Source of the DNA: a virus | Strand: one strand, 5' to 3' | IMG/VR virus record: IMGVR_UViG_3300046009_013966 | Coordinates: 1-29,121 of that record | Length of the DNA stretch: 29,121 bases | Shown here: positions 23,601 through 28,676 of the stretch, piece after piece | How positions within the stretch are numbered: position 1 is the first letter of the stretch | Layout of the letters: the number at the start of each line of letters is the position of its first letter | The notes under the pieces: generated by a model | Seen by the model: only the letters and a program-made list of their open reading frames with translations | Told to the model about the DNA's origin: nothing | Database searches by the model: none | Made by a program: the position numbers and the translations under genes

Positions 23601-24137
23601 TCCAATAGCACCAACATCGGTAACCTTAATGCCTGGACCAGTAATAATAGTGCCAACATTGGCAACATAAACACTTGGCTAAGAACCATAACCACCACTG
23701 GCGTTGCCGAAGGTGCTAACCTGTACTACACTGATGATCGTGTATGGGGTAATGTTGGTACCAACATCGGTAACCTAAATGCCTGGGTCAGCTCTAATAG
23801 TACCAACATTGGCAACCTTAATAGTTGGGTTAGCTCCAACAGCAGCAACATCGGTAACCTAAATGCCTGGACTAGCTCTAATAGTACCAACATCGGTAAC
23901 CTAAACGCCTGGACTAGTTCCAACAGCAGTAACATCGGCAACCTAAATAGTTGGGTCACCAATGTATACACCAGCATACCCACCAGCGCCAACAACATCA
24001 ACAGCATAACCACCCTGGCAGCTCCAGCTACTACGGGCGATGCTGGTACAGCTGGCGAAGTAAGATTTGATGGTAATTATTTCTATGTGTGCATAGCCAG
24101 CAATACCTGGCGACGCGCTAACCTACATACCTGGTAA
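20604..24137 (+). CDS. Large tail-fibre-like protein with coiled-coil stalk and 14-residue repeats
   Basis: 1177 aa. Residues about 10-500 are nearly continuous coiled coil (Glu/Leu/Lys heptads). Residues 525-560 hold a linker (FLWDLDDVDINTVRYPGNGE) typical of marine phage structural proteins. Residues about 565-900 contain the same LG-x-R-W-R-D-L-Y-L-S module as the fibre genes at 6600, 7130 and 11651, plus EGTANLYHTVARVRTN and VEGANLYFTNTRVWAN elements. Residues 920-1123 carry thirteen copies of a 14-residue repeat (consensus NIGNLNAWTSSNSS) in blocks of eight and five. The C-terminal 40 residues (TTGDAGTAGEVRFDGNYFYV) are a usual fibre end. It is probably a trimeric host-contact fibre; the exact tail position is unknown. 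A late promoter lies just upstream. Confidence 0.82.
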   Translation: MDLKKFIAFNSEAKSEAHDPAVLESYARSLEVVNENLGKMLLMSAEIEKIREDLKHVVKEGEFKGAMVALLSQIEPLREEIARQVNTEVQAIRESFRTLTTKTTSLQKLVDEAVDQQNLRIINHFETQEQKLLDLRQAVEDRADLGPMKTKLEHVAEDVDYLKKLDIYDNLNATQEAAVALGQHIDDIDGNVVKLAKEILEFKQDMLDTSLVLERSTNARYQEALEALDENLRNVTTLQENLQDIEKRYDDLNKELTESNLAHDVATAELGKVLENIQKANHEHAEVLDEQVTHIVGNITTLKQELDALGQGLDQGTEAHAQSVARIQELTTHIPRLDARIDEHVGLVEQEIKSLSKTLLEQNTRIQDSHRDLKAQVAKVITDGKMLLEREQSRIDGDTLFEDRYDRIIKRVEEVEGMLADIDAKTEHNDVIYEHVRTSSDRLDAHADRLMQKLQETANQSISDLKKKTKLLNEAAPTDIAGINAGLGVDTRDLDKKFVTFQQLRDHYRQFVDRVQRQLAENIGGGGAQFLWDLDDVDINTVRYPGNGELLIWSGALRKWISGNAFTISTVQGNLTVQESIEVLGNANIYGFLTVGGNIILGDATTDNFTLGADVNSDILPDVSSTYNLGSVSQTWGNIHVDSVYVDNLWAAGNIMPATDNVHDLGNATHRWRDLYLSGNSLYIGTTSFHDTGAQLEIKYNGNVALRSDTTGNIRANLFIGDLDGRVSNIANHTTDALREGTANLYHTVARVRTNIFAGTGVLYNNVTGQIRISQNVDPEVDVQFSNVTITGNLNVLGAAANFEANILNVQDPSIIFGDGNPSDTYDLGIHGEYVSSGTRYSGLFRDASADGRWKLYANLTNMPQNFVDTSSISFNFANLELNHVHGRVTLIDNFTTTDLVEGANLYFTNTRVWANVGTNIGNLNSWVSSNSSNIGNINSWLRTTNSNVGNLNAWTSSNSSNIGNLNAWTSSNSSNIGNINSWLRTTNSNIGNINGWVSSNSTNIGNLNAWTSNNSANIGNINTWLRTITTTGVAEGANLYYTDDRVWGNVGTNIGNLNAWVSSNSTNIGNLNSWVSSNSSNIGNLNAWTSSNSTNIGNLNAWTSSNSSNIGNLNSWVTNVYTSIPTSANNINSITTLAAPATTGDAGTAGEVRFDGNYFYVCIASNTWRRANLHTW
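23361..23972 (+). repeat. 42-bp tandem repeats in the fibre gene
   Basis: Thirteen 42-base units encode the 14-residue fibre repeat: eight at 23361-23696 and five at 23763-23972. The two blocks are separated by a segment encoding VAEGANLYYTDDRVWGNV, which itself repeats the segment before block 1. Several units are identical over 30 bases or more, so unequal recombination could change the copy number. Confidence 0.9.
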
Positions 24138-24145
24138 GGATGAAC

Positions 24146-24493
24146 ATGAGTTTTGTTGATGAACGTCTTAAAATCTGTAGCACCTGTCCTGAATATCGAC
24201 CTCTGGCCCTGGGCATGTCACAATGCCAGGCCTGTGGTTGTGTGATCCAAATGAAGGCCCTGGTACCCTGGGCCAGCTGTCCAAAAAATCTCTGGCCTTC
24301 GTCTGACAACATCAAACAACAGGAAATCGATGACATCATCATCAACGATGTTGCCATGGGCCGCATGAACGGCGCACACGACACTCCCTATGGTCAGCAC
24401 CTGGAACGACAGTTTACCGAACGTTTCGGAGCCAATGCCGACATCAACGCACTCTGGATGGACCTTGTTGATCGGAGAAGTCGTGCCAACTAA
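24146..24493 (+). CDS. Small Cys-rich zinc-binding phage protein
   Basis: 115 aa from the second ATG, preferred over 24140 because AAGGA at 24136-24140 then has correct spacing. Residues C11-x2-C14 (KICSTCPEY), C27-x2-C30-x-C32 (CQACGCV) and C45 (ASCPKNLW) match a short zinc-finger-like family common in phages (ERLKIC..CPE, CGC, ASCP). The C-terminal half is acidic and helical without clear motifs. Function unknown; a nucleic-acid or protein adaptor is possible. It begins a run of small Cys-rich genes and overlaps the dCMP deaminase start by 11 bases. Confidence 0.75.
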   Translation: MSFVDERLKICSTCPEYRPLALGMSQCQACGCVIQMKALVPWASCPKNLWPSSDNIKQQEIDDIIINDVAMGRMNGAHDTPYGQHLERQFTERFGANADINALWMDLVDRRSRAN

Positions 24494-24905
24494 GTGGGAT
24501 GGTGCTCACATGCAGGCAGCACATGTCTATGCTGGCCTGAGCTCGGCTCGACGTTTGAAGGTGGGTTGTGTGTTGGTTCGAGACGATCGCATCATTGGCA
24601 TAGGCTACAATGGCATGCCCGCTGGCTGGGACAACAATTGTGAGTCTCTTGAACCCGATGGTTCCTTGCAGACCCGACCCGAAGTCCTGCACGCAGAATC
24701 AAACGCCATAGCCAAGCTGGCCCGATCAACCGAAAGCGCATCCGGAGCAACATGCTATGTTACGCATGCCCCGTGTCTGGACTGTGCCAAGTTGCTGTAC
24801 CAGGCCGGCATAACAAGAGTGATCTATGGCATGGCCTACAGAGATACCAGGGGCATGGATTTTCTAGAACGTTGCAACATAGAGGTTGTGCAGCATGACC
24901 GTTAA
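24483..24905 (+). CDS. cd: dCMP deaminase
   Basis: 140 aa from the GTG at 24483, chosen because GGAG at 24474-24477 precedes it by five bases and the protein then begins MPTKWDGAHMQAA, as usual for the family; an ATG at 24390 would add 31 unrelated residues lying within the previous gene. Zinc and catalytic residues are H70-A-E72 (LHAESNAIAK) and PC98-x2-C101 (APCLDCAKLL). It converts dCMP to dUMP, feeding ThyX for dTTP synthesis. YNGMPAGWDNNCE is a conserved family segment. It is the remaining step linking the reductase products to thymidylate in this genome. Confidence 0.9.
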   Translation: MPTKWDGAHMQAAHVYAGLSSARRLKVGCVLVRDDRIIGIGYNGMPAGWDNNCESLEPDGSLQTRPEVLHAESNAIAKLARSTESASGATCYVTHAPCLDCAKLLYQAGITRVIYGMAYRDTRGMDFLERCNIEVVQHDR

Positions 24906-25044
24906 ACGCTACCATTGCTGGCATTGCGATGCCGAATACACAATGCGCTGGGACATGAACGAAGAATACTACGAAGCCCTGTACTGTGCATTCTGTGGTG
25001 AAAGCATAGACGATGACGACTACAGAACCGACGAAGAAGAGTGA
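24895..25044 (+). CDS. 49-aa zinc-ribbon-like microprotein
   Basis: A short frame beginning MTVKRYHCWHCDAEY with C8-x2-C11 and C31-x2-C34 (YCAFCGE), ending in an acidic tail (DDDDYRTDEEE). The two CxxC pairs 20 residues apart suit a single zinc ribbon. The ATG lies 11 bases inside the end of the dCMP deaminase gene, as with other neighbours here, and it fills the gap before the next gene, which it overlaps by 32 bases. No function is known. The paired CxxC motifs are the best evidence that it is real. Confidence 0.65.
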   Translation: MTVKRYHCWHCDAEYTMRWDMNEEYYEALYCAFCGESIDDDDYRTDEEE

Positions 25045-25516
25045 CTGGCGGTTCCAGGGTCAGCTGTTTGATGATGCTGCTGATTGGTTGGGCTTTGTGT
25101 ATGTCATTCACAACACCAGGGATGATCGAAGATACATAGGCAAGAAGCTGTTCAAGCAGACCCGCACAAGAATGGTCGGAGGTCGACGTCGGCGCATGAC
25201 CACAGAGTCAGACTGGCGCGCATACTGGGGATCAAATCCGCATGTTCACGCAGACAGAGACAGATTGGGCGTGGATGGCTTTCACAGACAGATTGTCTAT
25301 CTGGTACGATCAAAGGGCGTGCTGAGCTATCTGGAAGCAAAAACGCAATTCGATGCCCATGTGCTGTTGCATCCTGACAGATTCTACAATGGCATCATTA
25401 ACTGTCGCATCAATGCTACGCATGTTCGCAGCATTCAGGACATAGCATGTGATCAACAATGCCTTGAGGAAATTCATCATGCAAAGACATTTTTTGGAAA
25501 CCCTGGGATGGGTTGA
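25013..25516 (+). CDS. GIY-YIG-like nuclease-family protein
   Basis: 167 aa. GFVYVIHNTRDDRRYIGKK (residues 27-45) contains the two halves of a GIY-YIG domain: F28-V29-Y30 in place of GIY, and Y41-I42-G43. E108 (SYLEAKTQF) is in the place of the catalytic Glu. The pattern with KKLFKQTRTRM, SDWRAYWGS and YNGIINCR matches a T4-like phage family usually annotated as putative nuclease or homing-endonuclease-like. Role uncertain: DNA processing, mobility or host DNA degradation. The start overlaps the zinc-ribbon gene by 32 bases; no better in-frame start is seen. Confidence 0.75.
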   Translation: MTTTEPTKKSDWRFQGQLFDDAADWLGFVYVIHNTRDDRRYIGKKLFKQTRTRMVGGRRRRMTTESDWRAYWGSNPHVHADRDRLGVDGFHRQIVYLVRSKGVLSYLEAKTQFDAHVLLHPDRFYNGIINCRINATHVRSIQDIACDQQCLEEIHHAKTFFGNPGMG

Positions 25517-26087
25517 GGATTGCATGCCGCAACGCATGCTACGATCACTGCAGACCTGGTGCAATGCACAGATTGCACAGAACTTCGCTGGCCTGCAGTC
25601 CCGACGTCAGGGTCTGGTGGGCCAGATCGAACACGAGTACGACGTACCCTGGGCAACGTGGATGAGCATCGAACCCTGGATCATGAAACTGGTGCAGAGC
25701 TATGCAGACCCTGAATTGACTCCGAACTTCGAAGGTTGTCGAACCAGAACTGGTCTGCAGCCCTGGATAAACTTTGCTAAACCCGGAGAATACAATCCCC
25801 TGCACGTACACGAAGGCAGCCTGAGCTGGGTGCTGTGGATCAACATTCCTCCACAAAAGCGGCCCGTAGCAGACAGCGTATTAGAGGGTCAGGTACGAAA
25901 CCGAAGCTACTTTGGCTTTGTATGGGCCAGCACACGCAATGGTCTGGGTCTGGCTCAACGAGCTCTGGACGTTGATTCTGACTGGATGGGTCGATGCATA
26001 GTATTCCCCAGTTGTCTGTCACATCATGTACAGCCCGCTAGTCACGAAGCAGGCTATCGCATCAGCATGGCTGGCAATGTGTGGTGA
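25479..26087 (+). CDS. 2OG-Fe(II) oxygenase family protein
   Basis: 202 aa from ATG 25479, with GAGGA at 25466-25470 upstream; a GTG at 25449 is less likely. EYNPLHVHEGSLSWVLWINI (residues 104-123) carries the first metal-site histidines (H109, H111). SCLSHHVQPA (178-187) supplies the distal His and R194 (AGYRISMAGN) the likely 2-oxoglutarate contact. This layout is common in phage 2OG oxygenases related to the prolyl-hydroxylase-like fold. The substrate is unknown: candidates include DNA bases, proteins or small metabolites. It overlaps the nuclease-like gene by 38 bases. No partner glucosyl- or methyltransferase is visible in the window. Confidence 0.8.
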   Translation: MQRHFLETLGWVEDCMPQRMLRSLQTWCNAQIAQNFAGLQSRRQGLVGQIEHEYDVPWATWMSIEPWIMKLVQSYADPELTPNFEGCRTRTGLQPWINFAKPGEYNPLHVHEGSLSWVLWINIPPQKRPVADSVLEGQVRNRSYFGFVWASTRNGLGLAQRALDVDSDWMGRCIVFPSCLSHHVQPASHEAGYRISMAGNVW

Positions 26088-26149
26088 TGCTCTGAATGAG
26101 AATGTATTCGCAATAACTGTGATCGCACTCTAGACAATAGGGGTAAACC

Positions 26150-26455
26150 ATGGGCAGAAAGCGGAGAGAACCCAGAACATGTCCCCGATGCGGTATCATA
26201 CACCAGCTACGTGGACCGTACTGTAGCCAGAGCTGCGGCAACGTACGCGAGTATACGCCCGAGCTACGACAGCAACGCAGCAACGCAGCGCGCGCCTACA
26301 TGCAGGCCAATCCCGACGTAGCGCACAATCTGCAGAACATCCGACAGCTGCAACAGTCAAGCAACGGAGACATACGCACCTTCGATGACTGGATGGTCGT
26401 ACCGCCCCTTGACGACGATGATGAGCTCGCTGACTGGGACGTAAACAGTTACTGA
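26150..26455 (+). CDS. Small zinc-finger phage protein
   Basis: 101 aa. The N-terminal finger has C11-x2-C14 (RTCPRCG) and C25-x3-C29 (GPYCSQSCGN), a pattern recurrent in phage proteins near HNH-type or zinc-ribbon genes. The rest is Arg/Gln/Asn-rich, then acidic (PPLDDDDELADWD) at the end. There is no HNH catalytic motif, so it is not called a nuclease. A ribosome site (AGGGG) precedes the ATG after a 62-base gap without other signal. The TGA stop lies in the first arm of an inverted repeat (26452-26469). Confidence 0.7.
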   Translation: MGRKRREPRTCPRCGIIHQLRGPYCSQSCGNVREYTPELRQQRSNAARAYMQANPDVAHNLQNIRQLQQSSNGDIRTFDDWMVVPPLDDDDELADWDVNSY

Positions 26456-26515
26456 GAACGCATTCTCAGCAGGCACCCAGAGATGCTTTGGCTTAGTAAG
26501 AACGCATTCTCAGCA
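26452..26515. repeat. Repeated palindromic element upstream of early promoter P1
   Basis: GAACGCATTCTCAGCA occurs at 26456-26471 and 26500-26515. In the first copy it is part of a perfect inverted repeat, CTGAGAA/TTCTCAG with a CGCA centre (26452-26469). The second copy keeps shorter arms (AGAA/TTCT). A shortened copy (AACGCATTCT) lies at 28058-28067, also upstream of a promoter cassette. There is no T run, so a binding site is more likely than a terminator. Confidence 0.6.
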
Positions 26516-26543
26516 TTTCCCACCCAAACCAAAGACCCTTTGC

Positions 26544-26572
26544 TTGACTCGGGTATAGAACGGTGCTATAAT
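26544..26572 (+). promoter_or_regulatory. Early sigma-70 promoter cassette P1 (extended -10)
   Basis: TTGACT, 17-base spacer ending GGTGC, and TATAAT. The TG one base before the -10 makes an extended -10. Transcription should begin near 26579, the A of an in-frame ATG of the AAA+ gene. The 13 bases before the -35 (AAAGACCCTTTGC) are shared with cassettes P4 and P5. Confidence 0.85.
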
Positions 26573-26605
26573 CGTAGCATGTTAAGTGATAAAGGCCAAG
26601 TTCAA

Positions 26606-27523
26606 ATGCAAGCTACCAGTTCCATTAAGTTCGATGCTCAAAGTCGACAGTTCTATGCGTTCGTAGGCAGTAAGAAAGTGCGCAGCACCCGCAGAGAATA
26701 CGTTGAAATGCGCATCCTGCAGCTGGGTGGCAACATAGCACCCCAGGCTACGACAGCTGCCGTGAGTCAGGCAGCCACAGAGAGCTTTGGCATTACGGAA
26801 CGCTTTGGCTTCGTAGAGCAGATGGTGCAGATGGTAAGCAGCCGTACCATGGCAAGTGCCATTGTCAGCGGTCCGGGCGGATTGGGCAAGACCCATACCG
26901 TGTTGCAGAGCCTTAGAAAGGTCGGACTTACAGATGTTACCGACATGGCTGACTTTGAGGTTGGGGCTAGAGTGAACCGCAGTCGTAGCTTCAGAGTCAT
27001 CAAGGGCTTTAGCACAGCCAAGGGACTGTTCCGTAGCCTGCAGGAAGGCAATGGCATGACCCTGGTGTTCGATGATTGCGACAGCGTGCTCAAGGATCCC
27101 GTAGCGCTCAACCTGCTCAAGGGAGCCCTGGATAGCTACAGTGACCGTTGGATTTCCTGGAATGCAGATTTGAAGGACGACGATCTGGATCGTACCTTCA
27201 AGTTCACGGGATCGATCATATTCATTACCAACCGCAGTCTCAACGACATTGACCAGGCCATCCGCACCCGGGCCATGTGCGTGGATCTAACCATGACTGC
27301 AGCTCAGAAGCTAGAGCGCATGACTACGATTGCCGGTAGTGCAGAGTTCATGCCCGAGGCTACGGATGCCGAGAAGACCGAAGCCCTGGAGTTGTTGAAG
27401 AGCTTTGTTGACAGCGTAGAGACCCTGAGCCTCCGCAGCCTGATCCAGGTTGTGAAGATTCGTCAGACCGCTGGTGATAACTGGAAGAACTTTGCCCGTT
27501 ATGTCCTGACCCAGGGCGCCTGA
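26606..27523 (+). CDS. AAA+ family ATPase
   Basis: 305 aa from ATG 26606; an in-frame ATG at 26579 lies exactly at the predicted transcription start of P1 and would add nine residues. Walker A is GPGGLGKT (89-96), Walker B LVFDDCDS (153-160), sensor-1 IIFITNRS (204-211) and the likely Arg finger R220/R222 (AIRTRAMC). The N-terminal 80 residues lack known domains. Size and motif order fit single-domain phage and plasmid AAA+ proteins of clamp-loader or RarA-like form, but the specific role cannot be named. It is the first gene of the early-type region, under its own promoter, and ends just before P2. Confidence 0.85.
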   Translation: MQATSSIKFDAQSRQFYAFVGSKKVRSTRREYVEMRILQLGGNIAPQATTAAVSQAATESFGITERFGFVEQMVQMVSSRTMASAIVSGPGGLGKTHTVLQSLRKVGLTDVTDMADFEVGARVNRSRSFRVIKGFSTAKGLFRSLQEGNGMTLVFDDCDSVLKDPVALNLLKGALDSYSDRWISWNADLKDDDLDRTFKFTGSIIFITNRSLNDIDQAIRTRAMCVDLTMTAAQKLERMTTIAGSAEFMPEATDAEKTEALELLKSFVDSVETLSLRSLIQVVKIRQTAGDNWKNFARYVLTQGA

Positions 27524-27531
27524 GCCTAGGC

Positions 27532-27560
27532 TTGACAAAGGTTGGAAACGGTGCTAGAAT
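27532..27560 (+). promoter_or_regulatory. Early sigma-70 promoter cassette P2
   Basis: TTGACA, 17-base spacer ending in GGTGC, and TAGAAT. It is the most divergent cassette in the spacer but keeps the extended -10 TG. It begins eight bases after the AAA+ stop codon and drives the 61-aa membrane protein. The initial transcribed region has ATG at 27568 and AAAGGA at 27576-27581. Confidence 0.8.
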
Positions 27561-27588
27561 CAAGGTTATGATGATAAAGGAAATTGCG

Positions 27589-27774
27589 ATGAGAAAAATC
27601 ATGGGTACAGCAGGTCTGATTGTGGGTATGCTGGTGTTGATCGGCATCGCTGGTCATGTTACCGAGCTAGGTCCCGAGGCTGGCATCAACGAAGCGCTGA
27701 ATGTGCTGGCAACCTTGCTGGTCACGGGCTGTCTGATCAATCTAAGCTGGTTCATGATAGAACACGACGTCTAG
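27589..27774 (+). CDS. Small early membrane protein
   Basis: 61 aa from ATG 27589, seven bases after AAAGGA; in-frame ATGs at 27568 and 27571 are possible leaderless starts. Two hydrophobic segments, about residues 5-24 (MGTAGLIVGMLVLIGIAGHV) and 38-57 (VLATLLVTGCLINLSWFM), are separated by a short acidic loop. No signal peptidase site. Small two-segment membrane proteins under early promoters are often involved in superinfection exclusion or host envelope changes, but nothing specific is shown here. Confidence 0.65.
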   Translation: MRKIMGTAGLIVGMLVLIGIAGHVTELGPEAGINEALNVLATLLVTGCLINLSWFMIEHDV

Positions 27775-27973
27775 GCTGATATCCAGCAGGTCGGGAGATC
27801 TGCTTGGAAAAAAGTGCTTGTAAATCAATGACTTAGCTACGGGGATTTCTGTGTTTTTCATGAAAATCCTCTGAATCTACGTTTGCTTAGGGGCTAGTGT
27901 ATCAAGCCCCATGCAGGAACATTTGAAGCCAAGCAAACACGGGGATCATTATAGATGTTAAAAACCCCTTGAT

Positions 27974-28002
27974 TTGACTCTGGTATAGATTGGTGCTAGT
28001 AT
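27974..28002 (+). promoter_or_regulatory. Early sigma-70 promoter cassette P3 with no ORF
   Basis: TTGACT, 17-base spacer identical to that of P4, and TAGTAT. No credible coding frame follows before P4. Transcription would start near 28009, at the T-arm-like motif, and could run on into the gene at 28142 or make a short RNA. Confidence 0.7.
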
Positions 28003-28010
28003 GTAGTTGT

Positions 28011-28021
28011 GGTTCGAATCC
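28011..28021 (+). other. tRNA T-arm-like motif (remnant)
   Basis: GGTTCGAATCC is the usual T-loop consensus of tRNA genes, here flanked by TGT and GACA, which could pair with one bulged base. Upstream sequence is a promoter and no cloverleaf can be completed, nor is there a matching acceptor stem or CCA. It may be a tRNA fragment left by recombination, or chance. Confidence 0.35.
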
Positions 28022-28084
28022 GACACGGAGGGGTGGACGGCGGGGGTTCTTCGCAAAAACGCATTCTGTGCAAAGACCCGTTGC

Positions 28085-28113
28085 TTGACTCTGGTATAGA
28101 TTGGTGCTAGACT
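28085..28113 (+). promoter_or_regulatory. Early sigma-70 promoter cassette P4
   Basis: TTGACT, 17-base spacer identical to P3, and TAGACT, preceded by AAAGACCCGTTGC. The weaker -10 differs from consensus at two positions but keeps the extended TG. It serves the 74-aa gene at 28142, with ATG at 28121 near the expected start site. Confidence 0.75.
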
Positions 28114-28141
28114 GTATGTTATGATGACAAAGGAAATGAAA

Positions 28142-28366
28142 ATGATCCGCGATACCGTATATGTTAGCCCATTCTTCGGACACGTTTGCCGCATCCCAGC
28201 AGCAGCTGTCAAGACCTACATGGAGCGTGATGCAGCCCTAACCAAGATGCGTGAGCTGGGTGGAATTCATGCAGCTCCCAGTCCTGCGATGCTGAAGCTT
28301 CGTGCTAAGATGCTCCGCTGCAAGCGCCGGATCGAGCGCGAAGGCTGGTACAGCGTAATCCTCTGA
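28142..28366 (+). CDS. Small basic early protein
   Basis: 74 aa from ATG 28142, seven bases after AAAGGA (28129-28134); in-frame ATGs at 28121, 28124 and 28136 also exist. N-terminus VYVSPFFGHVCRIP, C-terminal half rich in Lys/Arg (KLRAKMLRCKRRIEREGW). No recognised domain. It lies between cassettes P4 and P5 with its stop 13 bases before P5. Short basic proteins from strong early promoters are commonly host-takeover factors in phages; that is only an expectation here. Confidence 0.6.
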   Translation: MIRDTVYVSPFFGHVCRIPAAAVKTYMERDAALTKMRELGGIHAAPSPAMLKLRAKMLRCKRRIEREGWYSVIL

Positions 28367-28378
28367 AAGACCCGTTGC

Positions 28379-28407
28379 TTGACTCGGGTATAGATTGGTG
28401 CTATAAT
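28379..28407 (+). promoter_or_regulatory. Early sigma-70 promoter cassette P5
   Basis: TTGACT, 17-base spacer and a perfect TATAAT with extended -10 TG. The upstream box AAAGACCCGTTGC starts at the stop codon of the previous gene. It is the closest match to P1 across spacer and -10. ATG at 28414 lies at the predicted start of transcription. Confidence 0.85.
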
Positions 28408-28443
28408 CAAGACATGTTAAATAAGAAATTGAAGGAAAAGCCG

Positions 28444-28668
28444 ATGTTCGAAAGTCGTTATGGAATGTTCAGTGCCGAAGGTGATGAAGCAGTGTCAAGA
28501 GTCATTGACACCGCAAAGAACTTCAACATGACCTGGGACCGGGTCGTTGATTTCATTGACAGCATTTGCACCATGCGTCCCAATGTACGTGAGATGCGTG
28601 ACACCGCAGTGCTCGAAGAAATCTTCGACGCCATTGGCTACGACGAATCCGTTGACTTTTACCAGTGA
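28444..28668 (+). CDS. Small acidic early protein
   Basis: 74 aa from ATG 28444 with AAGGA at 28432-28436; an in-frame ATG at 28414, at the predicted transcription start of P5, would add ten residues. The sequence is helical and acidic (VIDTAKNFNMTWDRVVDFID, EIFDAIGYDESVDF) without recognised domain, Cys cluster or membrane segment. It is followed closely by the next small gene, so both are probably on the P5 transcript. Function unknown. Confidence 0.65.
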   Translation: MFESRYGMFSAEGDEAVSRVIDTAKNFNMTWDRVVDFIDSICTMRPNVREMRDTAVLEEIFDAIGYDESVDFYQ

Positions 28669-28676
28669 GATTGACG

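Larger units (their letters stand above)
27775..28141. other. Intergenic region with two promoter cassettes and no convincing gene
   Basis: No convincing coding frame is seen on either strand; reverse-strand frames only read through the promoter repeats. It contains a 12-base palindrome TTTTCATGAAAA (27855-27866), an inverted repeat GGGGCT/AGCCCC (27890-27910, not followed by T residues), cassette P3 (27974-28002), a tRNA T-arm-like motif (28011-28021), a shortened copy of the palindromic element (28058-28067) and cassette P4 (28085-28113). Confidence 0.6.

Noticed and set aside
23361-23972. CRISPR-like array from regular 42-base repeats
   Set aside because: The repeats are contiguous, in frame and encode a regular fibre peptide; there are no spacers.
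24390-24482. Longer dCMP deaminase starting at ATG 24390
   Set aside because: The extra 31 residues lie in the zinc-binding gene's reading space, have no family counterpart, and a GTG with a good ribosome site gives the normal length.
26452-26469. Rho-independent terminator after the zinc-finger gene
   Set aside because: The hairpin is AT-rich with seven-base arms and is not followed by a T run, so an operator-like site is preferred.
27890-27910. Terminator after the 61-aa membrane protein (GGGGCT/AGCCCC)
   Set aside because: The loop is nine bases and no T run follows; it is 115 bases after the stop. Recorded only as an inverted repeat in the intergenic entry.
27958-28035. Complete tRNA gene ending at the T-arm-like motif
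   Set aside because: No anticodon arm, no acceptor stem matching the 3' side and no CCA; the upstream half is promoter sequence. Only a remnant is reported.
27902-28212. Reverse-strand reading frames across the promoter repeats, with a repeated peptide TNLYQSQ
   Set aside because: The repeated peptide is only the reverse reading of the P3 and P4 promoter cassettes; there is no start signal and no homology that I recognise.
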